Assembly: GCA_963969365.1 (NCBI GenBank)
Contig: OZ017749.1
Location: 1,860,001 to 1,924,000, forward strand
Length of the DNA stretch: 64,000 nt
Reading direction: 5' to 3'
Source of the DNA: Asterochloris sp. CNOR1
Taxonomy: Eukaryota; Chlorophyta; Trebouxiophyceae; Trebouxiales; Trebouxiaceae
Numbering within the stretch: the first letter of the stretch is position 1; every line of letters starts with the position of its first letter. Below the pieces are notes generated by a model that was not told the origin of the DNA, ran no database searches, and was given only the letters and a program-made list of their open reading frames with translations. Of this stretch, positions 1 through 22,846 are shown piece by piece. The translations under genes were made by a program, and so were the position numbers.

Positions 1-3000
1 TGGCATTGAACATCCTGCTGATGGTCTCTTACCTGGGGCTCAATAGCACCCTCAACCTGATGAACAAGTGAGGCACCTCCTGCCCCTGCCCTGTGAGGCC
101 TGCACGCCACTCAGGCCTCCGATACATCCCCTGCAGGTGGGCTCTGGGCATCTATGGGTTCAGGTTTCCTCTGCTGCTGACCTCATGCCACATGGGGTTT
201 AGCTTCGTGGCCCTGCTGCCCTTCATGCTGCGGGAGCCCTTCCTCAGCAAGCACAAGGACACCCTGTGCAAGCAGTGGAAGGGTCTGGTGGCCATAGGCC
301 TGTACATGGTAGGCCCTGCTTTCAACAGGGGCAACAGTGTGGCCAGGCACTGGCCATGGTAGCTTTTGCCCACACATATCGCTCTCTCTGGCTGTCCAGC
401 CATCCAGCAGCTCATGTGCACATTGCCTGCAGGCCCTCAACATTGCCCTGAACAACCTATCCCTGGTTCTCATCACGCTGTCGCTGAATCAAGTCATCAG
501 GTGCGGGCTGGGGGTCAGGCAGTAGATCAACTTTGCCTGGCTGCCTGAGTGCTAGCCAGCCAGGCTCCACAGAAGCTGCCACGGGCTTGCCAAGGCCCTA
601 GTGTCACCAGCACACAGAGCAGCTGACATCATCCCCCTTTGGCTTTCGTGCAGACCCACCGACAGCCCTGTGTCTCCCACAAACTGCTGATGCTGCAGCC
701 CTTCAATAGGCTGCTGCAGCATGCTGCACTGTGGAAGACCAAGTCCATGCAAGGTGCCGCCCACTGCACCCAGGCTTGCATTGCTGCAGCATGCTGCACT
801 GTACCATGTGCCACTGATCAGAAGCCCAGTGCCAGGCTTGTTTGGCTGCGAGCAATTTTGCCCCAGCAAACTAAGCCATGGCGTGCCAAGGCACAGCACC
901 GGGGAGCTCCCAGCCCCTGCAAGCAGGCTTGCATTGCTTACTGTAGCCCCCTTGCCCAGTCCGCAGATCATATGTTCCTGTGTGCGCGCCATCAGGCCTG
1001 AATGCTGCTCCGCCGCAGCTGCTACACCCTGCCTGCATGGCCAGCAAGCAGGCGCTCAAAAGTCTCTACGACCGGACTCACCTGTGTAAATGGCATGGAG
1101 CATCCACCTGGCCCTTCCTGCAGATCGCCATCCTTGTATGTAAAGCTGACGCCTCTGGCCTGGAGCCCGCACTGAAGCGGAGCTACTGCAGCTTGCACGC
1201 CCTGCCTGCAGGTCTGCCTGCCCCAAATGCTGGTGCATCAGCCTGAAAGACAATCAGGGCAGCCTGCTCAGCCCTGCCTGCAGGTCAGCAATCCCCGTGT
1301 GCACGGCCGTCCTGGCAGTGTTCATTGAGAAGACCACCCCAAGTCAGGAGGAGCTGACAGCCCTCGTTGTGTTGACCCTAGGGGTCATGGTCACGGTGTG
1401 GGAGGGGTCGGCCACTGGCAGCATCACAGGAATCATGCTGGCCATTGGAGCCACCGTTTGCAATGCCGCTATGATGTCCACCTCTGGCAAGGTATGAAGT
1501 GCCGTGATTTTGAGGTGCATGGCAATGCTGTGCATGGCTGCGACACAGCCCTGATATCTGTCCATGGCAAGGTATTGAAGTGCTGTGGTGTATAAACCTT
1601 ATGCATTGCAGTGCGGTGCATGATGCCACCCTTCCGCATGCAGCCATGGTGTTACCTCTGGCAGTGCTGTGGATTTAGGTCTCTGGTCGCACCGCAATGC
1701 TGTGCATGCTGGCCACTTTTCTCCACTGCTGCCATGACTGCCACCTCTGGCACAGGCCCACAAAGGTTGCACTGCCGGGTTTGTAATGGGCAGTGTGCAG
1801 CAGCCCGGCATGGGTCCTGGGCTTAAAACGGATTGCTCTGGTGTGCTTTGCCCTGTATCCCCTCACCCACTTCAGCCACCATGGGCAGGGCGTAGAGTTC
1901 CACTGAGGTGGTGCCATTTGCATCCCTGCAGGACCCGCCCCATGCTCTGTCCGCCTTCGGCAAGGCACTAGCATGCACTGCAGTATCCTGGTCTGCGGCG
2001 TTTCGGGTCCACTCCAGGGTCTGCATGCCAGGCATAAACAACCCCTGCTGTTTGCCTAGCCCAGGTGGGGCTCCCACTAGGGCTCTCGCTAGGACTCAGT
2101 CTTCCACCCAAGGGAGTCCCCAAAGGACAGTCACCTGTGCATGAAGAGTCACCTGTCCATGGTGATGAGCATGGCCAGCCAGTTGGCAGACATACTTGCT
2201 TTGGCACTGCAGGTCTTGTCTGAGAAACTGGACGTGCTGCGTCTGACCTTCTACACTGCGCCCGTTTCTTGCGGTGCGTTACTTCCAGTCTTCTTGCTGC
2301 GCGAGGTGGGTATTTAATTGCCCATGGTGCAGTCTCAGCAAGCAACTCTGCCCCTGCCCTGTTGTCATGGGATAGGCTTGCCCTGCAGCAAGATGCTGCA
2401 CCCCAGCAGTATGGCTACGCCGCTTGGCCCTCTTCCTGCACCTGCATCTCAAGAACGGGTCCAGCCACTGCCAGCAATTCACCTTGCTGAGATTTGGAGC
2501 CATGCTCTTTAGTCTTGAGTAGCTTGCTGAGGGGCCAATGTGCTGGCGCGCACTGTCATCGGCTGCCTGGGCATGCTCAGCAGCCTGCTACGCTTCAGCG
2601 TCATGCATGGCTTTAGCGACACAGCCCGCTGCTTCTGAGCTTTGCCTACCTAAACTTGACAACATGTGGCAAGACTCTGGAGCTGGTGATTGCCCATATA
2701 AGGCACCTGCCTGTGGCTGGCGCCCCAGTACTTGCACTGCTGCATGCTTGCCCATTGCGCCTGCGCTGCAGAGGCAGCAATCTGCCAAGCGCATGGTGGC
2801 TGTCTAGCTGCTGCCTCCAAAAGTGATTCACTTCATGCTCAACATTGCAGCTGCCCTGGGAAAAGGGCAGCATTGCATCAAGTACATGGCTGGCAATGTG
2901 CCCCCCCCCCCCCCCCCCCCCCCAGGTTTGCACCCCTGCATGCTTATGTCCACCCAGCTTCGCTTGTGCATGCCCATATGCTGTGCCTGCCCTGCAGAGG

Positions 3001-3793
3001 CAGCAATTTGAAGAGTACATGGTGGCAAACTCCAACGGCGTGGCTGGCATCCTGTTTGTCAGCAGCAGCGTGGCCTTGGCCTATAATGTGGCGCACTCTC
3101 TAATGATTCAGAAGACCTCAGCTGTCACCACCACCGTCCTTGGTGATTTGGGGCGTGGGGTTTGCCTATCTTGCAACAGGCAAAATCCTGAGTGCCTGAG
3201 ACACTAAACTTGCTGCCAAAGCTGTAGCATGGCTCAGGCGGCAGAGTGCCTCAACACTCACTGAGGCATGCCGTGCATCATTTGTCCACTAAGCATGTTC
3301 ATGAGTCTTTACTCTGCAACACACCTGTCAACCGTTTGCACTGCTGCAGACTGCACACACCCGGCCTTATGCTGAGTACCTTGCCAGCTTGGGCTCACTC
3401 AGGCTATTGCTGCAGGCGAAGTCAAAGTTGTCGGCCTCCTCATCATGTCAGCCCTTTTGTTTGGTGAGCCGCCCTTGCATGCGCTCCTCTGCTGCCTGAG
3501 CTTGAAGTCGCCACGTGCTGGTATGCTGTGTACGTACTGCTTCTGACCCCTATGCAGCTTTGGCAACATTTGTTGTCTGCTGCATACCCTGCTTGGTCAA
3601 AGGCCTCTGCCCTGCTGCAGCCAAGCTTGGCTCAGGCAACTTGTTGTGTGCAGATGAGAAGCGCACTTTCACATTGAAGATGACTGTTGGGATCACCATG
3701 GCCCTCATAGGATGCTGCATGTACTCACACACCAAGATCAGGCAGCCATCAACTGGGCTGCCAGTAAAAGCCCCTGCAGATCCCAATGCATGA
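1..3793 (+). CDS. Drug/metabolite-transporter family protein (sugar-phosphate/nucleotide-sugar translocator type), 5' partial
   Basis: The gene enters from the left edge, so its start is not in the window. Exons I can join in frame: 1-67, 137-308, 433-500, 1284-1491, 2213-2305, 2998-3142, 3416-3463 and 3654-3793 (stop TGA). The product is a chain of hydrophobic helices with the TPT/EamA pattern: an NKWALG-type motif after the first helix, a central helix with IEKTTPSQEE, and a last third with the TSAVTTTVLGEVK motif before the final two helices. That last motif is typical of plant and algal sugar-phosphate or nucleotide-sugar antiporters of the Golgi, ER or plastid. Substrate and compartment cannot be read from the sequence, and the missing N-terminus would decide plastid targeting. 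The C-terminal tail is short and polar, ending in PADPNA. Several introns contain decayed copies of neighbouring exon edges. The family call is secure; the transported molecule is unknown. Confidence 0.85.
1471..1760 (+). repeat. Decayed tandem copies of an exon 3' edge inside the transporter intron
   Basis: The exon edge ending in CTCTGGCAAGGTATG (to about 1495) recurs as TCCATGGCAAGGTATTG near 1561, as TTACCTCTGGCAG near 1652 and as ATGACTGCCACCTCTGGCA near 1737-1755. All lie within one intron, and the last copy also preserves the exon sequence upstream of the junction. Confidence 0.6.
2758..3030 (+). repeat. Acceptor-side exon copy upstream of a transporter exon
   Basis: The real exon starts after GCCCTGCAG at 2998 with AGGCAGCAATTTGAAGAG. 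A copy at about 2760-2806 has the same CTGCAGAGGCAGCAAT start and the later CATGGTGGC segment, but then runs into an in-frame TAG. It looks like a duplicated, decayed exon start that retains a usable acceptor. Confidence 0.7.
2901..2923 (+). repeat. Poly-C tract (C23) in an intron
   Basis: Twenty-three consecutive C on the sense strand of an intron, followed directly by AGG, so it also resembles a very strong polypyrimidine-AG acceptor. Two similar tracts occur in dynein introns. Run length may be unreliable in the assembly. Confidence 0.9.
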
Positions 3794-5737
3794 TCATCTG
3801 ACTGAAAACCTACTGCATGAGCAGCACACAGGAGCACACTGGAAGGATGCCCCTCAGGTTACACGTCAAGCCAATAAGTTAGAGCTTCAGAAGTAGTGCT
3901 GTGAAATGTGCTGTTCACAGTGTTGCCCACCCTCCTTGAAATGTTGGTCTGTTGCCCACCTCATCCAAACCTCTGCAAACTTTCCCAGGCTCCTCATCAA
4001 TTGATGTTCTGCTCAACCGTATGAATGTTATGTTCCACATACCTCCACCTGCTGCCATTGTTGAGGTCCACTGTTGTGGGGTCATTCAGCGTCAGGTCGT
4101 GAAGCTCAGTCTGCAGATATCATCGATGGTGGATCCTTGAAAGATGTTTGCAGGAAAGGCACATCCTCTATGTACACATGCACAGCTGCTTCTATAGAGT
4201 GTGCCACTGCTGCCGGTGGGGCATGTGCCGCTCACAGGAGCAGTGCATGGGGCGCACCAAGTTGCTGGACGGACCATGCCCCAGGCCTGGGGGCATCTGT
4301 GGTGGAGACACAGGGCAGGGGAGTACAGCACCCTGCTGGTGCTGCTGCCAAGCATGTACAACTTGTAGCCTGTAGACAGCAGCCTGTGGCCAGTGGGACC
4401 ACCAGGTGTGCAGCATTATCAAGCCTGCAGCATGACAAAGCCGGCAATATCAGTAGCGCTCCTCAGCCTTTTGTGCTGCCCGCAAGCTTTGCATATCCCC
4501 CTTAAGCTGTCAGCTGGGAGTGCTTGTGTTTGCTGAGAACAATGGGCTGCTCTGCTTGGGCTTCCTGTGCTGCCAGCTGGCACAAGTACAGGGGGGCTGG
4601 GAGCTCCCAGCTTGGGTGACCTGGTAGTTTGCTACGAGCAGTGGGAGGCGGCTCCCTCTGGGGGTCGTTTCACAGTAAGCTGGGCTTGCTTGCACGGCGC
4701 TTTCCAGCAGCTGCTGCCCCAGCTAGGCTCCGCGCAGCTCTCTCCTGCCAAAATTCTCTTTCACTGCATGCTAGATGTGCATGGCCACACCTCTCGACAT
4801 ACATTCAAGTTGCTCCAGGGGTCTTGGACCAGGAGCGTGCGTATGGCCCTAGCATTTAGCCCTTTGTTGAGCATGCTGTCCAGGGCGCCAAGAGCAGCTG
4901 CAAGTAACGAGCGCATGCCTTTTGACCATTGCCAAGTTCTTCCTGCTCAGGAGCCAGGTCCTGGCTCAGCAGTGAGGTGAGCAGCCAGAATCCCTGCCCT
5001 TATTGGCCCTGCCGGACAGTATGTGCAGCTGCCACAGAAGTCATCCAGCCACAGCCTGGACGTGCCAGATGACGCCTTCTCATCTCACATGCTGGGGTCG
5101 GCAAGCCACCAGATGGGTCACAGCTGGAGGTGCACCTTGCATACAGCCGCGGCTTGTAGACGGGATTCTGACAGCTGCCCTGTATGCCTCAGCGTGCACC
5201 TTCTCACAATACTGCCTCTCCGTCAACCAGGCAATGTGCCCCCTCAGGCAGACCGATATGTGCCATGCAGGGAAGTTGGTGCCGCATTGCAATTGACCTC
5301 ATGGAGGCCCATCAACCGCTCGCCGTGGAAAAGCTGCAGGCCAGCCAGTTGGTACCCGTTCGATCAGGCTCAAGGAGAAATTGTACCGCTGATGCTGTCG
5401 CATTCAACATCCTCAAGGGTCGTGCCATGACCAGTCAACATGGCTGCCTTTTACAACCAGTGAATGTGTGCTATATGACTCTGGCATGGTCATCAAGAGA
5501 CGACACGGAAAGAGGGTGTACGGCCGTCAGTTAGGTCAGCTCGCCGGGCGCAGTCTCCCCGCTTGCAGTTCGTCAGGGCTGCACACATTCATCAGGACAG
5601 CTGGCAGGCCATATCTGGGACTGTGCTTGACGCCATACCCAGCCCTCTTTACCTGGGTTGCCCGACCACAGCAAGCCACAATCCAGAAACGGTGTGGGCC
5701 AGAGACAGCTGTTGGGGTCTAAGTTGTGACGAGGGCC
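3794..5737. other. About 1.9 kb without a defensible gene
   Basis: This stretch separates the transporter stop from the first ATG of the GT2-GH9 gene. Short open frames at about 5003-5430 and 5290-5530 have coding-like composition (for example a DAVAFNILKGRAM stretch around 5394-5431), but neighbouring pieces lie in different frames with stops between them, and I could not join them through splice sites or assign a family. It could hold the 3' UTR of the transporter, the promoter of the next gene, and either a decayed gene or a small gene I do not recognise. Confidence 0.4.
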
Positions 5738-16245
<10,508 letters not shown>

Positions 16246-16761
16246 TCTGCTGATCAGGACTGCTGCAAATTTTCAACAAGGCTCAGACTGAAGCTCAATC
16301 TGCCAGTGACAAGATCAGCATGACTGTCTGAATACTCCTCTACTGACCTAGAAACATCAACAGTTGCATGCAATGTCAAAGTGAGACATGGGTATCTGTG
16401 GGAAGCAGAACCCTGTGTATTCGGAGCGTTCTTGCTGCTGCTTCCGTGCTGTGACCAGAGCTGCAAAAAGCCGCTGCAAGCTCTCCCTGTTCAGGGAGTA
16501 AGCATAGCATCTCAGGTGGGCCAGTGTCTGCAACCTGCAAAGGCAATGCTTGCACGTCTGGACAGCCTAATAATCTCCAGTGTACAGGATTGGAAGCTGG
16601 AATCGTCTGGCACTGGCTCAGCACTGCATATTGCTCAGCAGTGGCTTGAGGCCCTCTGCTTCTGCTTGAAATGCACCCTTATATACAGCAGACAGTGTGC
16701 AGGCTGGCGATTGTATAGTACCCCAATCTACTACTCACGCATGCTGGTCATGATCTTACAG
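16246..16761. other. Intergenic region between the GT2-GH9 and BTB genes
   Basis: No coding exon is recognised here. It must hold the 3' UTR of the fusion gene and the promoter and possibly a non-recognised first exon of the BTB gene. Longer open frames here do not match the frame of the exon that follows. Confidence 0.5.
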
Positions 16762-19700
16762 AGCTTTCGCTGCTGCAGTCGTCTGCGGCCGGCTCGCCGC
16801 CCAGGGCTCTGTCGCCATTGGTGGCAGGCACCAAGCGGCGGCGCCTGCTGGCGGACATGGGGGACGAACTGGAGACTGCACACAGCATGCTGGACCCCGC
16901 CGATGTGGCCAGCTTCCCTGTGGGCCCGTCAGGTGCGGTGGAGGAGGGCCTGTGTTGGCCACTGTGACTGCCAGCAAGCTATCTGGAGGAACAACCCATA
17001 TGGTGCTGCAAATGGCTTGCCTGCCTATGCCAAATGCATCAGTTTCCTGCCTTACAGCATGCCGGGCTGTATGGCTGTGGGTGGCTGCCCTGTTCGCCCC
17101 TGTTCGCCCCTCAGATGGGTGAAGAGGGGCCCTGGGCTGGCCAGGGTGTCATCCGCCAGCTTGCTGTTTCGTAGCAGGCTGCGAGATGACTTGGCTGATG
17201 GCAATACAGCGGGAGCAGGCGGGCCCATCCTTTTGCGGCCACTCCTCCCTGTGGCTAGCCGGGCTCTGCTGATGTGCGCTGCTTCCCTGTGTGCACGCCA
17301 GGCGCCTGCAAGCAGCCCACTGGGCTGTCAGCAGCCTGCAGCCATGCAGACACTGTGTGCTCCAGGCCAAGAGATGCTTACAATTCCCCTCATCAGTCCC
17401 TCAAGACTGCAGCAAGTTTGGCAGGCACCTCTCTATTCCCCGCAGCATGGTCATGCACAGTGCTTGTGAGTGCAGGCCCCACAGAGGTGTCCCGCAAGAA
17501 ATTTGAGCTGTGGAATACGAGTGGGGAGAATCGGCTGCTCTGGGACATCACCTTGGTGTCCTCAGACGGGCGACGTTTCCATGCCAACCGATTGGAGCTA
17601 GCCAGCTGGTCCGAGTACTTTTGCAGGATCTTTTGTGGTGGGTGACTGGCTGACATGTGGCTTGTGCAGCAAGTAGAGCTCTGCAAGATCTGCATGGTAC
17701 TGGGGCTGCTTATGCTGTTTGGATGCCTTTGGCTGGGCTTTGCAGGATCTTCTGTGATGGCCAGATGGCTCCAATGCGTCACTGGGGTTGCCTGGGTCAC
17801 AGTGCGGGCCAATATGCCTCGAAGGTGTGCCAACCTGGCGTGAATTTGGGTGTGTTCTAGTGGGCTCTGACAAGTTAGGGTTGCCTGGGCACTCAAGTAT
17901 CAAGTGTGAGTATATGGCCTTTGATCTGCAACTGAGCAGCGCTTCAGCATGACAGACGTGCTCGGAGCCAGCAGGGTGATGCTGCCGCGCACAAGCCCAG
18001 CATCTGGCCTGCAGCTGAGTGGCAGCCTAGGCCATGCAGGCTTGGCTTTCCCTGCAGGTGACTATACAGAGACCAAGCAGAAGACGCTTAAGCTGCCAGA
18101 GGATGTCAGCGCAGATGCCCTGGAGCTGCTCCTGCATGGCATCTATGCTCAGGAGGTGGGCAGCAGCTGCTTGGAAGGCATACACCCATGATGCAGCCAA
18201 GCCCTCTGTATCGCTGGAGCCCTGCACAGCCCACCAGGTTGTGCTGGATGGCACCCTTCATGCTGGGCAGCCTCAGGCCAAAGACGCCTGACCTGGCTGC
18301 ATGATCAGCATGCTCCATATGATCAGCATGCTCTCACCGCACAAAGAGGCCCTGACCACACCAGCAGCACATCAAGCCGCATGGCCGCGCAGTGCTGTCT
18401 TGTTCACCCTGCCCTGCCCTTGCACAGGCGGTCTTGCTGCACGGGGTCTAGGCTGAGCCTGCCTCGCCTGGCCTCCTTGATGGTGGCTGCCCTGCCATGT
18501 CCTGCATCTGTGCGAGCTGCTTGGCTGCATTGCTTGCTTGAGCCTGCCTTTGCCCTCCCCCCCCACCAAGACTGCCCTGCAACATGCTCACCCTGGGGAT
18601 AAGTGATCATGCTCTGCTCAGTGACGTGTTGCACGCAGGCTGTGCAGCAAACACTGGGCTGCACTGTCTTGCATCTCCTCACTTTCCCATTGGCCGCATC
18701 AATACCTGACTTCGTCCTAACCCTGGCCCGCACACATGCTTCCTGGGCTAGTACTGCCCTGCCTGCAAAGCCATTCCACCGATTTGTGTAGACAGTGGCA
18801 GGCCCTGCAGATCCCTCCACGCAGAGCTGCCCTTCTTGACTATCTTCACTGCTCCTGTGGTGGGGCCAACCTGCTGACTATGTGCTGCGTGGCACCTCAG
18901 ATTCCCTTTACGCGGTACAACATTGAGGACATGCTCCGCGTGAGTGACCGCCTGCGGGTGGAGCTGGTCAAGGAGGCCTGCACAGCCTACTTGGAGAGGG
19001 AGATGACCTCATACAATGTCCTTGAAACCCTGTTGCTGTGAGTCACATGCTTGCAGCAGTGAGCCATCTGAACTTGCAGCAGCTGCCTGCTGCAGTGGGC
19101 CCCCAGACTTTGCCCTGTGTGGTGCTGTTATGTGCACTTGGCATTCAGGCGAGCCCTGCACTGCCTATGCAGATGACCTTATTCACTTCTTCGAGACGCT
19201 GCTGCCCTTGGGACTGCCCTGTTTGGCCCTGTGTGTTAGAAGAGATGTGCAAGCTGGAGGATGTAGGCAGCCACTCAGCTCCCGGTGCTATGGCAGGGAG
19301 TTGACTTCAAGCATTGTCTTCAAGATCCTGCTGATGTGAGCTGGGCCCAGAATTACATGCTGCCTCCGTGTCAGTGGTCACTGCAGCTGTGGCCAGGCAG
19401 CAGCCTGCAGGCCTTGGGCAATGTTTCACCTCTTCTGACCATGCAGCTGCCATCCCAATCCAATGCACTGATGCAGGGACGGCACCTGCTGGGTGCCAGA
19501 CACCCATGGCCAACCACGCAGTGCAAAGTAATGCGCCTAAGCCCTTCGTAAGTGAAACCTGCAGGGCAGATAAGTATGCCTGCAAGCACCTCGAGGAGTC
19601 AGCTCGCAGCTACGTCCGCGAGAATTTCGAGAGCGTTGTGCTCTGGGACAATGAGCAGCCCGAGCACGCCGGCATCTGCAGCCTGAGTCAGACCTCGCTG

Positions 19701-22619
19701 CTGCAGATACTCAGCGATGATGAGCTGGTGGGTCTCCCCCTGAGCTGCACTGCTTACATTGCAAAAGTGAGGTGCCAAAGTTAGGCAGCCTTCTGCACTC
19801 TGAAAGGAGCCTTGCAGCCCATTTGCAAAGCATGTGCGGGGGTGCCAGACTTACGCTGGGGGCCCCTGGGCTGCTGTCCTTGCAGTCACATGATGAGTGC
19901 CGGTCTTCTCCACAGGCAGGCTGCAGTCATGTGAAACTGACGCCGCTGCCCCCACAAGCACTGGGGCTGTGGGGAGCTGCTTGCAGATGACACAGCACAA
20001 ATGCTATGCTGAGTGCTATGTGCATTGCAGCAGATGTTCCCCATCAAGGTGGTGGCAGTGCATCTGCAGGTGCTGCAGCCTTGCATCAAACTGTTGGCTC
20101 GTCTGAGGCAACTTCTCGCCTGTTGCCCTTCATCTCTGTTGTGTCCCAAGCGCTGTGGTCTCCCTGCAGGTTGTCAAGTCTGAGATGACAGTCTTCAAGG
20201 CCATCAAGCACTGGATGGCAGACCAGCCGGGCCAGACACCTGGGCTGCTGCTGGAGATGCTGAAGGCAGTCAGGTGAGGGGAACTAGAGGACAATCCCTA
20301 TTTGCAGGGCAGTATTGGTCAAATTCTGCAGAGTCAGCCAGTGACTTTTACAGACAATGCAGGATAGTGCTGAAATCCATGTATTGCCGGCCTTGGCAGA
20401 CAAAACACCGACTTGGTATCTGACATAGTCTCAAGCAAGTTGAATGCCTGGACTGCTCTAGCTTGGCAATGCAATGACCCACTTGTGCAGCGCCCAACTG
20501 TTTGCCCAAGCCGTGCCTGTTGTCATCTGATTGGCAGTTTGCTGTTTGGCTGCCCGCACGATGTGCTCAGATCTCCTCCAGGGGGCTCATTGCAGAGTAT
20601 TCATGTTGTTGTTGTCCAAGCTTTGCGTCAGTCAACATGAGTTGCACTCTGCATGCATATCTTGTGGGGAAGTGTGCCTCATGAGTCATCTTGTCATGAC
20701 TCCAAAGTGCACCAATGCGGTGGGCACTTGGGTGACATCCACTGATGCATGGCTGGTTGCCTTTGCATGTGAATCCCCTGCAGGTTGCAGTAGATGCAGG
20801 ACAACAGAGACAATCCCCTAAGGCAGAGTTCAACTCATCCCCTGCATGTGCTGGCTCTGGGAGCTGTACCAGATGCAGGAAAGCATCCTGCATGCAGTGC
20901 TGCACCAGATCTATGAGCACTATTGCATGAGCTTCTCCCCTGCAGGCTTGAACAGGCACCTAGCACTATGGGCGTCAGCTTTCATGAAGCCCCCGACTCC
21001 AACAACTCTGCCTTCTGCCCCGCAGGCTGGAGCAGATGCAGGGCGACGCCCTGCGCGCTCTGCTGCAGGACGAGCTCATTGCCAGTGATGTCCAGTGCTC
21101 CCAGTTGGTGGCCCACGCAGCCCTTCAGATTGCAGGCGTCTCCACTGACGCCTTCCCTGCGCGCCCTGTACGCAACTTCAGCATGGTCTACGTACAGGTT
21201 CCCGTGCACCCCAACCAGCCACCACAGGTGGGAGGCCTGCCTGGCTGGTGCCCAGCCCCTGCTGTCATGCTGCCCAGCGAAAGGCAGGCACTCGAGGTGC
21301 AGCTGAGACCTGTGCGGACAGCATTGTCCCCAGCAGGGTGGCCCCTGCTCAAGTGTGCGTGCTGTGATCTTCATCTGCTGGGCCTCCTCCTAGGTACTGC
21401 ACCTGTCTGCCTGGTGGTGTTGTGTCCAGCTTGGTGGTCCAGCCAGTGCTGAACTTCCCTGAGAGCTGCAGAGCGTGCTGATGGTGCGCGTGTGGAAGGT
21501 GACGGGGTGGGATGGCCTCCAGACGCGCATGAAGGAGGGGGAGCGCATGTACTCAGACAAGTTCACCATCCCTGGGGTGCCCGGCACCTGGTGAGTGCTC
21601 TGCTGCCGGGGGCCGCGCCTCTCGCCTGCTCTGGGCAGGATGCAGGCTGGCTCAGGTGATGTTGCTTGTGCTGTGAACTGCGTGCCATTTGTGGGGTGCC
21701 AGGCGCCTGATGGTTGCTCAGACTGCCTCTTGTTATGCATGCCACCTATGTTGGGACGATGTCATGCACATGTAATGGTGGTGTTGTTGCTTGTGCCTGA
21801 TGCGCTCCCTGGTGGTCCAGCACTTGCGTTGCCGACTGCGTTTGTGGCAGCAGGCAGCTTGTGTGAGCCTACAGCTGATTTGTGCCTCAGGTAGGCCTCC
21901 AGCCATTGCAGCCAGACCCTGCTGACCTGCTGGGTGCCTGAACCCATGTGTTGTCTGCTTCAGGAAGTTTGATTTCTTTGCTAAGGGCACCACAGGGGCG
22001 GATGGCTGGATGAGCCTGTACTTCAAGTACAGCGACACATTTGCAGATGGGCAGCAGATTGGTTTTGGCTTCAAGCTGCACGTCATCAGCTTTGGGTGCC
22101 CACGTGAGACACTCACAAAAGGTGCGCCTTGCAGCTGCTACAACCCTGTGCCACCATGCCTGTCCTGCCCTCGCCCTTCAAGTGCTCTCCTGCTGTTGCA
22201 GTCTATGAGAAGATGCAGTGTACCTTCAGCTCTGACAGCCCTGGGTGGGGCCATCAGAAGATGGCAGAGATCAGCAAAGTGTCTGACCCCCGCAATGGTG
22301 ACCTAGTTGCTGCTGATTGAATCATTTGCAGACATGCAGAGTGAGGCATACAAGGCGCTCAGGCATTGCCTCGTGTTCGCACTCAGCCATTGTGTCAATT
22401 TGCAGGCTTTTTGATCAATGATGCCATTTACATTGGTGAGCAGCTTGCTACTCATGACTGTTCAGAGGTCTGACTTGCCCTGCAAAGAAGCACATGGTTG
22501 TTTGCTACTGCAGGGATTTCCAAGATTGATATCTGATTTGCTTTCACACCCCCCATCCCATATGCATGCAATCCAGCTGTGTCACCCCCGCTTGCCTTTC
22601 AGTCACTGGACATACCTGA
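16762..22619 (+). CDS. BTB-BACK-MATH domain protein (probable cullin-3 E3 ligase substrate adaptor)
   Basis: Exons join in frame, approximately: 16762-16930 (Ser/Pro-rich with a KRRR basic patch), 17476-17641 and 18058-18156 (BTB: LLWDITLVSSDGRRFHANRLELASWS, given only in part here, then LPEDVSADALELLLHGIY), 18901-19028, 19567-19730, 20170-20276 and 21026-21229 (BACK-like helices with ADKYACKHLEESARSYV and VFKAIKHWM), 21471-21592, 21964-22121, 22201-22297, 22406-22432 and 22602-22619 (MATH/TRAF-like beta domain with WKVTGWDGLQ, DGWMSLYFKY and FLINDAIYI; stop TGA 22617-22619). BTB binds cullin-3 and MATH usually binds the substrate. The first ATG inside the first recognised exon is at 16857; an upstream exon may exist, since that exon follows TTACAG. 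MATH lies C-terminal, opposite to SPOP and plant BPM proteins. Confidence 0.75.
19005..19340 (+). repeat. Three copies of an exon 3' edge in a BTB-gene intron
   Basis: The exon edge encoding YNVLETLLL with donor GTGAGT (about 19011-19033) recurs as CACTTCTTCGAGACGCTGCTG near 19183-19203 and as CATTGTCTTCAAGATCCTGCTG followed by ATGTGAGC near 19313-19340. Confidence 0.55.
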
Positions 22620-22846
22620 AGTGTTCAGATTACCCAAAGCCCTTAGAGTCCTTGCTGCGTGGCACCTTGGACTTCTTCCGTCGCTTTGCAGCTGTGGGGT
22701 CAGGCACCACAAAGCTGTAGAGCAGGACATACTGTTGTCAGCCCTCATGCAACTGTCAGGGCAGCTGAGCATGCTGAGCATCGCACCTGGCCTGCCTCTG
22801 CAGCGGGTTCCGGGATGTGGGGCGGGCCTTCTTCTCCTGTTCACTA

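Noticed and set aside
2823-3207. Proline-run proteins encoded through the C23 tract
   Set aside because: The poly-proline comes from the homopolymer in an intron; flanking residues do not join the transporter.
16381-17469. Long open frame of 362 codons on the plus strand
   Set aside because: It overlaps the first BTB-gene exon in a different frame, is Cys/Arg/Trp-rich like out-of-frame GC-rich DNA, and has no domain.
18300-18335. Short direct repeat ATGATCAGCATGCTC
   Set aside because: Two 15-base copies only, in an intron; likely minor local duplication.
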